Assembly: GCA_001579985.1 (NCBI GenBank)
Contig: LRSR01010419.1
Location: 1 to 64,000, forward strand
Length of the DNA: 64,000 nt
Direction of reading: 5' to 3'
Origin: Hypsibius dujardini
Taxonomy: Eukaryota > Tardigrada > Eutardigrada > Parachela > Hypsibiidae
Positions 1 to 11,610 of this stretch are shown here, piece after piece. Every line of letters begins with the position of its first letter. Position 1 is the first letter of the stretch. Position numbers and translations under genes: made by a program. The notes under the pieces are model-generated. The model did no database searches. It saw nothing but the letters and a program-made list of their open reading frames with translations, and was not told the DNA's origin.

Positions 1-1454
1 TATAATGTACTGCTTGCAGTTTCAGCGGGAAAGTGCTTCTGATTTGCGCGTGGAATGATCCACCAATTTTCCACTACTTTGGAAGGTCCTGCAGTGAGTT
101 CAGGCAGAGCCCGGCACTTAGAAAAGGTTTCAGGGTACGTGAGTAGAAGTACAACATTGTTTGAGACCTTTCCAGCAGGAAAGGGCTGACAAGATAAGTA
201 GGTAGACGATCGACAGACAGACAGACAGACCAAATAACAAGAAAATCCACCGGATTTGTGACCATTTTTTGTCATCAGTTTGAAGTTGATTGATTCACTT
301 TTTTAGCCGATGTATTTCACAGACCCGTCTTAATCTCCAAAATAAATTCACCGCCGACCACGCCCCTTGTAATGTATGTGTTGAGCAGTGTTTTATTTAT
401 GACACTTTATGGAGTTGCAGCTGCGCTTTTAGGACTTGCTACGGAAAAAAAGGGGAGTGAGGGACTATGCCAGCTTTACGGCTCACCATCGCACTGGAAA
501 GGAACGGCGCAAATTTGCACTTTTTTACCACGGATAACCGAAGACTGAATTTCAGACTGACGATTAGGAAAAAGGTCAATGGTTTGGAAGAGGGAGACTT
601 TTTGAATTAGATAGTCTATTGAATAACCAACCGATATTCATGTCGGGATAACTAGATCACCCCGCTCTTTCTGTGCGTCGGAATCTCCGTTAATTTATTG
701 TTTAAGCGTAAAGATTCAGTTCAGTTCCAGAATGTTTGACTTTAGCTGGTTTAACATGTCCTTGGAAATGGAATGTGTGCCAAACAAACGGTTGTAACTA
801 TTTTTGGGGAGACGTTTTCTCTAAAGGACCTCTCTCGAAACAAACGTGTCTCTAAAAAACGGTTTCAAACGGTCGCCTGCGTAACGTCACGCCAGCTATC
901 GGATTTCAAATTGTATTAACTATAGTTGCCGTCATATGCTAAGCACGACGCAGTTATCGCCTCACAGTAGATGGAAAGCCTCGATAATTGAGATACAATT
1001 TATGTTCGTCACATCAAAAAATGAACTTAATGGTGCTGCGGAAGTTTCAATTGTAATACTATCAAAATGGCGAACGGCTATCCAAAGAGTGCGTAAAATA
1101 ATCAGAAAAATAATTGCACCGTAAGTGTCATACATAGCTGAGTGAATGATACTATAGCTAACTAAACCGACTAACTATGCTGACTGACCGTGATGTATCT
1201 GAGTCCACAGGGTAAATCTTGTTGCATATCGTGCTTGTCAGCTATCTAGAAGGGGATGTGGAATGGGACACAATCCATTTGCTCCAAAAATGAGGGGACC
1301 TCCATCCCGTGTCACCATTCCGAATCCGGACATTTTGCCCCCCCCCTTACCCTTATGAATTAAGGCATCCCATCCAACCGTTCCGATTTCCGAAACAAGA
1401 TATCTCTGGCAGGGGTCGTCGGTTTGATAGAAATTCCCAGCAGGCACCTGGTAT
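1..1454. other. Gene-free stretch downstream of GPCR A
   Basis: I see no convincing coding sequence here. The stretch lies 3' of GPCR A on the minus strand and should contain its 3' UTR. It holds a short GACA run near 217-230 and otherwise unique-looking sequence. The open frames overlapping 1238-1719 are other-frame readings of the GPCR A last exon or its tail. Confidence 0.5.
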
Positions 1455-3398
1455 CTAACCAATACTGGCGTGGGGCGTAACGACCGATCTCAGCCGCAGA
1501 CACAGACGGAAAAGGGTCTTGCGGTAGTCCGGCCACAGCAGTAGATACACCACCGGTGAGGTGAAATGTGTCACCAAGGTCGTTATGCCCGCGGCCAGCC
1601 ACATCTCCGTACTGACAAATCGCTTCACCGCCGGCGGCAGATACAGCAAGATGATGTAGGGAAGTCTCGCGATGAGTGCCCCACATATGACGGTCATACT
1701 CGCCCACAGGGAGCTCCATACAACCAGCACCACTCCCATCCTTGATGCAGGTCGATCTGCTCGAACAAAGTTTCTAATACAACCGTGGCTACCCATATTA
1801 TTGCGATGGGCCAGAGCAACCTGGCGTCGATGATGAAGGCGTCTCAAGCGATAGGTCGCAGATATCATGAGGATCCGCAGCTGAGTGAGGAACAGCAGCG
1901 GCAAGCAGAACTGTCCGTTGAACACCCAGAACATGGTGAACTCCGATGCGAAGCCGTTGCTGACGAGCTTCACCTGTTGAGATGACACGAAGGGTGTTAG
2001 CCGTGAAGGACACGTTTCCCATTGTGCGAAAGGGACCACATTTTGGCAGGCAGAAATAACAAAAGGTAGTGTTACAAGTAAGTGTGAATTTGTCGACAAT
2101 ATTTCAAAAAATATTTTATGGGCGACAGTCTATAACTAATTCAACCGTGCCGCCCCCCCCCCACGCATGCACACCCGATTTGGAACTAATCTGAATATTT
2201 GTGTTTTCAACTAAAATCTAATTTCAATTATGAAGTTATGCCCCAGCAACGGTTTAAGTAAACCCATTTCATGATTCTGCGGCAGTTTATCAAAATGAAC
2301 TGTTAGTCTACTCGCACAAAAAGCATGTTCACTTCTGGTGCCTGACTGACATTGAAGATACTATACTGCGTTTCTGGCCTCCGTTGCTTCAATCATTTCA
2401 GCACAATGTCCGACTTCTTAAAGTTTGCATCGGAGTCAAAAAGTTATCGGTGATCGGTTTCCAGTATGAAACAAAAACGACATAGTATATGTTGCGCCAA
2501 GTACTTTCCTGTACTTTCCTATCATCAGGAAACTTCCCATCTCTTCTTTTCAGCTTCCTGTAGCTTAATATTTTCCTTTTTTTGTCATTCTTTTCTCCTT
2601 CTTTTAATACAGCTTAATCGCTCTCGCTTTTTCTATTAGCTAAGGCATTCTATGTACAGTGGCTCAAATGACATCATTATTCCACAAAATTATTCCACAA
2701 AATTGGAAAACGAAAAAGTACTGTGCACTAGTGTTTATGGTATCTTTAGTCTTCACTTTTTCCAGCAATCGCAAAACTGTATCGTTAGGAGATTGAATAA
2801 AAAATATTAACGCTCTTCTTCATACCAGTAATGTGCAGCGGTCCACGGTGATATCCTCCCAAAAGATTGTATCCCCGGTCGTAGCCAAAAGGAAAGCCAC
2901 ACCGAAAACTCCGACCGTGGCAATAAAAAGAGTCTTCCTCTTGGTGACGGTCGCTCGGTACTCAACAGCAAACTCCACAGAGAGCCATCGATCCACGCTG
3001 ATGGCAAAGTTGGCCATCATGGCGGCTGCGTTGGTGTACATACCCAGGCAGAAACCAAAGACCTTATGCAGCAGCACCGCGTGGGCGTTCGTCGGCTCCA
3101 CAAACAGAATTAAGGGTACTGCAGCGAGGATGTTCAAACCGGCGAGGAGGGATGCCAAGGCCAGGCCGACGTGGAGGTTGATGTAGGGCTCTTTCCCGCG
3201 CCACAAGGCGAAGATGATGAGGTTGAAGAGCTGCGTCACGGAGATGACCGTCCCGACGGCGCAGATGGAGACTTTATCGGCCACGCGAGGCTTCACAAAG
3301 CAGCTGTCCACGCCAGCAGCCGTGCGGTTCGTCCATGTGTCGTTTCTCAGCGATGTCTGCAGCTCAGTCAGGTTATGTGTTAAGTATGTTTCATTCAT
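1455..3398 (-). CDS. Rhodopsin-like GPCR A, two exons (tandem paralogue)
   Basis: This encodes a seven-transmembrane receptor of 363 residues, presumably at the plasma membrane; the ligand is unknown. Exon 1 is 3398-2826 and exon 2 is 1973-1455, joined in phase 0 by an 852-bp GT-AG intron (donor CTG|GTATGA, acceptor CAACAG|GTGAAG). The extracellular N-terminus carries several N-x-S/T sites (NET, NLT, NDT, NRT). The end of TM3 reads SVDRW, a DRY-type motif with Arg kept. TM7 reads SPVVY in place of NPxxY, followed by LLWPDYR. The Asp usual in TM2 is Ser, the Cys usual at the start of TM3 is missing, and the TM6 CWxP motif reads ARLP. The start is the first Met of an open frame whose paralogue begins at the same point. 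It is closest to GPCR B and transcribed the same way, so it is a local tandem duplicate. Seven-TM identity is firm; subfamily is not. Confidence 0.85.
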
Positions 3399-4452
3399 TA
3401 TGCTTCTTTTCGGACGATTTTTAATGGAGGAATAACCGTTTCAAGAAGATTCCCCCTTTGATAGAGCATGGAGTTTATTGGAATTGTACGTATAAATGAT
3501 TGCATAGGGTGACAGGAGGATTGAGTTGTAAATCCGCCCAGGCACGATTTTTTACTGAACGCATCCGTGCAAACGGTGTGCCTGTTTGAATGCTGCTGTA
3601 TGAAAGTGTCACGTTTGGTCTATATCATCTGTTAATTCAGAAAAATTGAATTTGTCGGGTTGTCATAATTTCCACCATTTAAAATTGTCAACAAGGCCAA
3701 AGCATCGGGTAATTCGGGTTGACAGTACGGTATATAATCGCAGCCTTGGTTGTGGGAGTTCCTGTCACATTCGCTACAACAATACTGTCAAGTCGGCCGG
3801 GTTAAGGCCTTAATGATGCGATGGAAGCTTCGATAGTATAGCCGTCAAACCATGCGGTTACTCGTTACCTGGTCTAATGGTTTAAATGGTTGTTCAAGAG
3901 CAGACAACCTCGGTTGAGGAATGATACAACTGCTCAACTCCCTCGCATTAAGAGATTCACAAACTGAGAAAACAAACCGAGCAGTTTCGCGCGAGAAAAT
4001 CAGACAACCTTGCAGACTTTCTAACATCTTCAGGCAGTTGACGGAATACAGATACCGAGCGGAATGACAAGGTGGAATCGCCGATTTTTGTCCTCCTTCT
4101 TTTCGGGATAATGAAGAGGAGACAATTACACCCCGCAGAGTACTGAAAGTCAACATGTCCTAAACGGCTTCGCGTTATCGGCAAGCAATTAACCAAGCTA
4201 ATCTGTTTTGCTATAAACATCACTTATAAACAATGAATTATGAAAACAATCACAGATTTATTCGTTTAGCCAATCGTGAATCACGTCATCGTCCCTATGC
4301 CTTCCTGACCATCCTCACTCGCAGAACCGGATGCTGTTTATTTAATTTCTACAGAAAACATTGTGCGAAAGTAGTGAAAGTAGAGAAATTGTTTAACGCA
4401 ACGAAGAAAATCTTGCACGAGACGTTCGGCGTGCAACCAATTACTGTATGCA

Positions 4453-5319
4453 CCGGGTTCGGGAATGCTTTGGAAACAAATTTAGGGCCGTCATTTCTTG
4501 GTCACTGCTGATCCCACTGCCTCAAATGTTTTTTGTCACAACGCATATCCATGTGAGCATCCACTATCAGTTACACCCTCATTTGCTACACAAGAAAATA
4601 ATTAGTTCTGGAAAATCAAAACCTATTTTGGATAACCTGTCACCATAACGCAGCAAAACAAAGTTTATTAAAACTGGTGCCTTTGCGAGAGATACAGTGC
4701 CCAATAACCTGACCGAAATTTGGCAAGACTTTGTGATTAAAATTGCCTTTTGAAAAGTGCTCTTGGCTTCGCGGTGCATAGCTGCTGCTCCGTATGCTAC
4801 ATTCTCGCAATCAGTTTGGCATCAGTCTGCTACTTAGGTCTTGGGCTGTCACACAACTTAAATTAGGTTCAAACTAAAAGGTGCGAAAAGACAAACTGAA
4901 TGGGAAAGAATGGCAATTGAGATATGACGATTTATGCTAATTTGAGGAGTCATCAAGATTGGAGCGATCATAAAAAATCAACAGTATGATGGAGTTGAAA
5001 TTTGTGGTCCGAGGTAGTCTAATATCAGGCCTTAGCAATAGCTTTTTCACATTTTTTTATAAGAGGAAGAATAGCGCGTAAGAGCGGTTTGTTGGGTTTC
5101 ACGCCAATAAATAATAATATTTCGTACTGCGCTGGACCACGGACAATTTCCACCGGAGTTCACAAAATATTACACAGCAAGGCCGAGATGAGTTTAAGGA
5201 CTTACTTTGAGCACATTTCTGCAGCCCATAGATGTAAAAAGAAACTGGAGTTGATATTTTCTCTTTTATGTGTACAGCGGGCGTGACAAAATGTGTCTCA
5301 AAAGCATTCCTGAACCCGG
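4453..5319. mobile_element. Non-autonomous TIR element, family 1 (TA-flanked)
   Basis: The left end CCGGGTTCGGGAATGCTT is mirrored at the right end as AAGCATTCCTGAACCCGG, giving inverted termini of about 30 bp. The right end is followed by TA; the left flank is CA, one base from a TA target duplication. No transposase frame is visible. Part of the interior (about 4940-5040) matches, in reverse orientation, the element at 8463-8845 inside GPCR B. The size and TA flank suggest a MITE mobilised by a Tc1/mariner-like or similar transposase, but the superfamily is inferred only from the flank. Confidence 0.65.
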
Positions 5320-6339
5320 TATAGCGGGAAAAATGGTCAAATAACTTCGAGGTAGCGATAATTTGGAGAGTCGTCATGGGATCGGGCAGTTGACTGTTGG
5401 ACTTGTCGCTGTTCCTTACTTCCGGCCGCAACAATAACACAAAGAACATAAAATTGCTAATTGCTTTATAATAAATGGAGACAAAATCAGTCAGTGGTGT
5501 TATCGCTGACAAAGCTGAAAGTCTTGTGCGAAGATTATACGCGTGAGAACCAACTTAGATTGCACTATAAAGCACTATAATCGGCATACGGAACCGCGGT
5601 TAGATCATCAAGTTTCATCCTCCGTTGTTGGATTAGACTAGGCGCGTCCCTCGTGATCCGGTTTGTCTTCCGTGCTGTAATTCATCTGCTTCCTGAAACA
5701 ACTATCTAATCGTTCTGTAATTTATAATTATTATTGCTTTCACAGAAAAAATAATCTCTCATCAACCATCACTGTCCAAGTCACTGTTACTGCGCGAAAG
5801 TGCACATCTCGACAAAAAAAGCTCCATCCACGGCCAGACAACTAGGCTGCTACATTCGCTTGTTAATAAATCAGTAACGCTCTAACTGACTTGTGATGCT
5901 GGACAGCTAGCTGTACGAAACTTGTCCCGCACTTTATCATTTGAAAAGCGATGAACTCAGTCGCCTTCACTGTGCCAAAGCCTTGTGTGATAATATCGTT
6001 GCGTGTGTCGGTATAAAATGTTCACTCGAATGATCAAAAGACGCAGCAGGTCTCATTTGCGAACGTCCGATTAGAAAAAGTGTTTTAACGTCCAGCAAGA
6101 CGGTAACGGCAAAATCCTGATTCACTTCAGTCTGGAATGCGTGAAAATAAAGAAATGCGCGATGGATAAGCGCTGTAATACTAGCTGCTCCGACAGTTTC
6201 ACTCCAGCCGCATTAAAATGAGATTCCATGTGCTAGCAGTTCGATATTGGAGTGATATACTACGCCGTGCAAGAATGACATATTTAGTTCGTTTCTTTCA
6301 GATACGTTAGTGGTGCGATGTTGAGACGTTGTTGCGGGA

Positions 6340-7035
6340 AAAGCTAGCCGTCTGTCGGCCGCTGGCTTCCGTTAGCCCTAAGTTTGACTCGAGTATGAAT
6401 GCAGGAGGCATGTAGCGACTTACACGAAGTGCCTTTTTCGTTCGTGTATGAATGTCTGAGTGTGATAGCGAACCACATGTATAACTTCCTATCATTCTAA
6501 TATGAGTAGGTATGGCACAATTGATACACTTTTATATTTAACGCGTAGCCGTTTGCTCCCTATATATAGTGAGTGACAATAGATAGCTTCACTGGTCGCG
6601 TATATACTGCGTAAAATAATTTTATTAATGACGGTAGCTTCACTGTAAGAGATACAATTGACTGTGGAAATTGCAGAACAAAGCAAAAGACACTCCAAAT
6701 GAGAGTCGAGTAATATCGCTTAGCCGAGCGACATGAAACTAAATGATATGTCGTATGGGTGAACGATGGCTGGGGTGCCGTACCGTGCGACCATACAATC
6801 GCCGTGTCCTTCAGGACAACAAGTCCAGAAAAAGATGTAACATCCCAGTATGAGTATATTCGCTTTCCCGCTGTGATGCTAGGGCCTGTCGGTCGAAGTG
6901 TATCAGCGATGTGTCTGTTGATGGCTTTCCTTAGGCGCACGTTTGACCCGAACTCGTGACAGGAGACTAAGTAGCGACTTGCAAGAAGCGCCTTTCGTTG
7001 TCTAAATGTCTGAATGTAATAGCAAACCGGAATGT
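6340..7035. repeat. Direct duplication of about 140 bp
   Basis: The segment at about 6340-6480 recurs in the same orientation at about 6880-7035. Shared landmarks include GTAGCGACTT, a GCCTTT stretch, GAATGTCTGA and AATAGCAAACC or its close variant. The copies are diverged, with small indels. They lie downstream of GPCR B, so they may be a remnant of the unequal events that produced the GPCR tandem array. Confidence 0.5.
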
Positions 7036-7201
7036 TTACGGGATGAAGTATTACTGACAGGGATGAAATTACAATATGGAATGCAGACAACCGAATGTGT
7101 TTCTGAAGAGAGACGATGGGTTAGCTGTAAGGTGTAAAACCTCGCGCCAGTACAACTCCATGCATTGCAGACCTCACGCCAGACCTCACGCCAGACCTCC
7201 A

Positions 7202-9551
7202 TCATGCCATGCTACTGTGGGGCGTGACGACGGACTTGAGGCGCATACACATGCGAAAGACGGTCTTGCGGTAGTCCGGCCACAGCAGCGCGTAGATTAG
7301 CGGTGTGGTGTAATGCATCACGAAGGTCATGTTGCCGGCAGCCATCCAGGATTGGTAGCTTACGAGCTGCTTCATCCCCGGCGGCAGGTACAGCAGGATA
7401 ATGTAGGGAAGTCTCGCAATGAGAGTCATGCAGATGACGGTCATACTGGCCCACAGAGAACTCCACACAATTCGCACGAGTAGAGCCCTCGCAGCAGCCG
7501 ATTGAAGGGGCCTGGCGACATTTCTGATACTGCCGACGCTGCCGAGGCTGTGGTTGATCGCGGCTGCCTGGCGTCGGTGACGAAACCGTTTTAAGCGGTA
7601 AGCCGCCGAAATCATGAGCACGCGCAGCTGAGTGAGGAACAGCAACGGCAGGCAGAACTGTCCGTTGAACACCCAAAACATGGTGAACTCCGAGGCGAAG
7701 CCGATGCCGACAAACCTCACCTGCCAATATGGTAAAGCGTTATACATTCTGCTTAATCAGCCAGTTGGTCGACATGAATGAAGATTCATTCCTTAAATTG
7801 TCCTTTCTTTGTATCGTGTCAATATCAATTCGCTTACAACTAATGAATAAAGGCAATAAAATAATGCAGGGACACCTGGTCTCCCGGGAAGCTTTTAAAG
7901 ACTGCATATTAAAAAATCTCATTACAAATTACACTGTCTAAAAAGATATTGACGTTTTTTCTTTTGTCTTTACAAGCTAAATAAATGTGATCAAGGATGA
8001 CCGACAATGATCACTGAAACATTTTCTTGGCGCAAAAGCACTTTAGCTATTCTTGTAGCAGGGTCAGCTTCTCTCTCACAAATATATTTTTCACCGGCTC
8101 ATTTGTACCAATTATGGCACTTTGGGCGGTTAGTTGGCTAGCAATTTACACACGATACAGGAAGTACATTTCCTCCAGGCAAATAAGGTTGGTGAAAAGT
8201 TTACGGCCTTGAGGTCTACAGGGAAACACATTTCATTTAGTCTTAGAATCGAAAGTTACACTAAAGTTATTTAAAATTAGTCAAGACCAAGTTGAGGCTA
8301 GATTATTCATTTTTCTATAGTACCTGCTCTTTACCGGTTCGGGAATGCTTCTGAGACAAATTTCTTCTATCTGTTTGTCTGTCTGTCTGTCCGTCCGCTT
8401 GTCTTTATGTCTGTCTGCCTGTCTTTTTTTGTTTCTCTCTTTGTTAGAAATTTAGCAAACTACCGGGTTCGGGAATGCTTCTGAGACAAATTTGCCACGC
8501 CCACGCGCGAAGAGTGTACACAATAAAGAAGTGAAAGAGCTATCGTTAAAGCCTGATATTAGGCTACCTTGGACTACAAATTCAACTCGATCATACTGAT
8601 GGTTTTTTATGATCGCTCCAATTTTGATGACTCCTCAAATTTGCATAAATCGTGATATGACCTGGGCCATCATTGAGATGGGGACTGCCATTTTTCTACT
8701 ATTTTTCGGGGTGTAGATTAAATTTCATTTTTTGGCTGTAGATGCGCACATGGACAGGCGTTGTAACAAACACTTTTGAGGCAATGGGATCAGTAATAAA
8801 TGAGAAACCAAACCAAGTTTGTCTCAAGAGCAGTCCTGAACCTTGTAGTTATCCTCAACCCCATATAGTTAAAGTTTGCTCAATTTTACCGGTCCACATT
8901 ACTTGCAAGTTAAATCTAAAATGACATTTACTTTTGCCTTGTTAATGCAGAACAGTCACACACCTGTCTGCTGCAGCGATCCACGCCGATATGCTCCCAA
9001 AAGAGGGCGTCTCCCGTCGTGGCCAAAAGAAAAGCCGCACCCAAAACTCCAACCGTGGCGACGAAGAGAGTCTTCCGCTTGCTAACGGTCGCACGGTACG
9101 TGACCGCATACTCCACGGAGAGCCATCGATCTACGCTGATAGCAAAGTTGGCGATCATGGCGGCCGAGTTGGTGTACATACCCAGGCAGAAACCAAAAAC
9201 TCGAAAGAGGAACATATTGGCGTCGGTTGGGACGACCAACAGACGGATCGGCACCGCAGCCAGGAGGGTCAAACCCGCCAGAAGGGACGTCAAGGCCAGA
9301 CCGACGTGGAGGTTGATGTAGGGCTCTTTCCCGCGCCACAATGCGAAGATGATGAGGTTGAAGAGCTGCGTGGTGGTGATGACCGTACCGAAGGCGAGGG
9401 ACTGCACTTCGGCGGCCATTCGAGCCTTGACCGTAATATTGCACACTCTCATTGCACCGCCGACGGTTTGGTTGAGCCATCTACCGTTTCCTGCTGGCAT
9501 AACTAAGCCACTCAGATTCTGAATGTAGTCGGATTTATTCATAATTGCCAC
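7202..9551 (-). CDS. Rhodopsin-like GPCR B, two exons (tandem paralogue)
   Basis: This encodes a 368-residue seven-transmembrane receptor. Exon 1 is 9551-8964 and exon 2 is 7720-7202, joined in phase 0 by a 1243-bp GT-AG intron (donor CAG|GTGTGT, acceptor TTGGCAG|GTGAGG). Exon 2 is 519 nt including the stop, identical in length to that of GPCR A, and the intron sits at the same codon. N-terminal glycosylation sites are NKS, NLS, NQT and NIT. TM3 ends in SVDRW, TM7 reads TPLIY, then LLWPDYR. Like GPCR A it lacks the TM2 Asp, the TM3 Cys and the TM6 CWxP tryptophan (ARLP here). A Cys in the N-terminus (RVC) and one in loop 2 (DRC) are shared by the trio. The alternative start is the Met three codons later (MNKS). 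The intron holds a MITE and a solo MITE end. The ligand is unknown. Confidence 0.87.
8334..8372. mobile_element. Solo terminus of TIR element family 1
   Basis: CCGGTTCGGGAATGCTTCTG followed by AGACAAATTT repeats the end of the element starting at 8463, after a TA. No matching opposite end lies nearby. It is followed directly by a TCTG-type microsatellite (8376-8430). It looks like a truncated copy or part of a nested insertion within the GPCR B intron. Confidence 0.5.
8463..8845. mobile_element. Non-autonomous TIR element, family 1, inside GPCR B intron
   Basis: The left terminus CCGGGTTCGGGAATGCTTCT and the right terminus (minus strand CAAGGTTCAGGACTGCTCTT) form imperfect inverted repeats of about 30 bp with TA on both sides (8461-8462, 8846-8847). 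The interior around 8540-8670 matches the reverse complement of the element at 4453-5319, so the two are copies of one family in opposite orientations. No coding capacity is visible. Confidence 0.7.
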
Positions 9552-10328
9552 TTGTAATGAAGAAATGTGTCAGGAAACAAAAAAAATCACAGAGCATAAT
9601 TCAGACCAAGTGCGACTCTTAATATACTGATGCACCAAAGACAGCCTTAAACGAATTGGCCGCCGTCTGTCACGCATTACGAACAAATGCATCCGTTGCA
9701 GATGCATCGTACGGTTCGATAGGTTTCATTTGAATATGGCTTCTCGTAGATTCGGTTTTGTTGGCCGAAGTAATTGTCTGCTAATTAAAAAGTATCTTAG
9801 GTGACTGCTCACCTGGGCCATCTCCGCACATTTGTCACTTGTGTTTCTACGAGTTCATTACGTTCAAATCGGATGTGGTGCATGTTCCTGTAGTATGGCT
9901 TGTGGAGGCTGCACCTCTTCCAGGAACTGACGGGCGATCGATCGGACAGACCTAATATGTAACGGCGACCCTGAAGCAGTGTACGCCTCTTGGAATTGTG
10001 AAGGGGTGAGGCATGCTACAGGCAAAATTGTTCTCCTGAACCCAACCAATCTTCGACTTGAAGGATTCAACTTACACTAAAAATGTCAATACAATACCCT
10101 CGGCGGTCTAGATCGACGAGCAGTGGCGGATTGACCGCCGGGTCCTTGCCCAATGGCAAGCAGATTGGTCAAAGTATGAAACTTTGCCCTCTTCAACTTT
10201 TTCCTGCAGCTGCCACACTCTATTTCCTAGGACCAAATATTAAGGTATGGGAATGTAGCTCAAACGTATGGCATAACTATTTTCGCCTCAAATGCGACTT
10301 TCATATCCTTGGCAAAAAAATGACAGTA

Positions 10329-10687
10329 CGGTAGAGTCCCGACCCATCCGTGGCGCCTATGTCATCACACAGTAAAAAGCAACAATTTTGATTGATTGCA
10401 GTTGATCGATTGATTCGTGCTCGTTTTTTTGCGTTTTCTTTAAATTTTGTGAATTTCGAGTTTGGTGAAGGATCTGGTGACGGTGAAGAAATGGAGTCAG
10501 ATTTTTAAATCTAATAAAGTTGTATATTGATATTGCCCGATTGATATTTTTACAGCTCCCAAATTTTCGGTCAGCAAGTAAAGGAGAAACAAGCGCTTGA
10601 TTGATCGATTGAAGCGTAACAGTTGTTTTGGCCCACCGGATCTGATTGACTGAGGGGTCCAAAAAGTGCCACGGACGGACTCTACAG
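10329..10687. mobile_element. MITE-like TIR element, family 2
   Basis: The left end reads CGGTAGAGTCC and continues to CCGTGGCGC. The right end on the minus strand reads CTGTAGAGTCC and continues to CCGTGGCAC. TA lies on both sides (10327-10328 and 10688-10689). The 359-bp interior is non-coding and carries TTGATTGATCGATTGA-type tetranucleotide tracts near both ends. Classification beyond a TA-inserting MITE is not possible by eye. Confidence 0.65.
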
Positions 10688-11040
10688 TAATTCGCACCTT
10701 AATTGAAATCATTTATAGTGCTCAAAACAGTACCACAGTACGTTACAATTTGGCGATCTATCTTTTTTTTTCATACCACAATGAATCCATAATTGAATCC
10801 CAAAATGGGAAACAAAAACAGATACGATTCTGAACTGAGCCATATCTGGTTGACCAATGGTCAGTCTTCCCCAAATGCTCCCTCCTTAACCACAGAATTA
10901 TTTGGCATCGTTTGGCATAACAAACGGCCTTGATGGGTGAGAAACAAATGGAAAAATTATTCCTGTGGGAACTGAACAGTGAACATTTCATGAGACAGAG
11001 CACATCTTTTTTAACGCGCAGCCAATTAGAAAACTCAGTA

Positions 11041-11182
11041 CTGTACTGCCGCGATTAAACCGGTCAGTTTAGCCACGCCTCCGTCACACGCACCTGTGTG
11101 TTGAGTGAACACAAACACTCACACACAAGTCGAATACGCTGCCCGGGTGTAAAAACTGACCGGTTTAATCGCGGTAATACAG
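11041..11182. mobile_element. Short MITE with 30-bp TIRs, family 3
   Basis: The left arm starts CTGTACTGCCGCGATTAAAC. The right arm on the minus strand starts CTGTATTACCGCGATTAAAC, and both continue CGGTCAGTTT. TA is duplicated outside (11039-11040, 11183-11184). The element is 142 bp, non-coding, and ends about 57 bp before the coding fragment at 11240. Confidence 0.8.
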
Positions 11183-11239
11183 TACGAGAAGAATCGTATC
11201 AGCCAGACGTCTTTACTTTCTTCATTTTCGCTCTTACAG

Positions 11240-11610
11240 AGTACTGCTTGTCAGGACGAGGACCTCGGTTACTCCCAGACCCTCGAATGCTACAGCGATC
11301 TGAAATGTTTTCGTTTTTCGTCGAACGCGCCGTGGGACTTTGTCCAGTGGGGTGTCTACCGGCCGGAAATGACCAAAGCGGAGATTGCCCAAAGCAACGC
11401 TGACCTCCCGACCATGCAGGCCTCAAAAGACGGTTGTCCACTATAGAACCGGAGGTTGCACAGCGGAAAAGGGACCTTCTACGAGATCTTCTCTGGTTCC
11501 TGCGGTGTGGTGCTGTCGGGATGAACAGTCAGTTGGTGGCCGCGGCGAACCAACTCGTCCAGGGCAGTCAAGCGACCCTGGCACGGCGTCTGTCTACGGC
11601 CAGGCCTTAG
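11240..11610 (+). CDS. Unidentified coding fragment, probably the last exon of a broken gene
   Basis: A good acceptor (CGCTCTTACAG) precedes a frame with ordinary protein composition: an acidic, Cys-containing start (ACQDEDLGYS), then CFRFSSNAPWDF and WGVYRPEM. After 64 codons the frame meets a stop (TAG, 11444-11446). If the 14 nt 11433-11446 are skipped, the same frame continues as a helical stretch (EVAQRKRDLLRDLL, then LVAAANQLVQ) to TAG at 11608-11610. The 14-nt segment begins with GT and ends with AG, but it is far shorter than known animal introns, so an insertion in a decaying gene is more likely. I do not recognise the family and found no upstream exon; the MITE at 11041 lies just before it. 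Confidence 0.35.

Larger units (their letters stand above)
3399..7201. other. Intergenic region between GPCR A and GPCR B
   Basis: No gene is recognised. It contains a TA-flanked inverted-repeat element at 4453-5319 and a direct duplication of about 140 bp (6340-6480 and 6880-7035), with a TATATATA sequence near 6559 between the copies. It should also include the promoter of GPCR A at the low-coordinate end and the 3' UTR of GPCR B at the high end. Confidence 0.5.

Noticed and set aside
1360-2022. Extra overlapping frames over the GPCR exons on both strands (also at 7212-7727 and 8991-9506).
   Set aside because: They are shadows of the GPCR coding frame in GC-rich exons; only the frame with seven TM segments and matching splice sites is supported.
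9864-10070. A minus-strand frame (and an overlapping plus-strand frame with WNCEGVRHATGKIVLLNP) in the GPCR B-C spacer.
   Set aside because: Neither strand gives a recognisable family or splice-supported exon.
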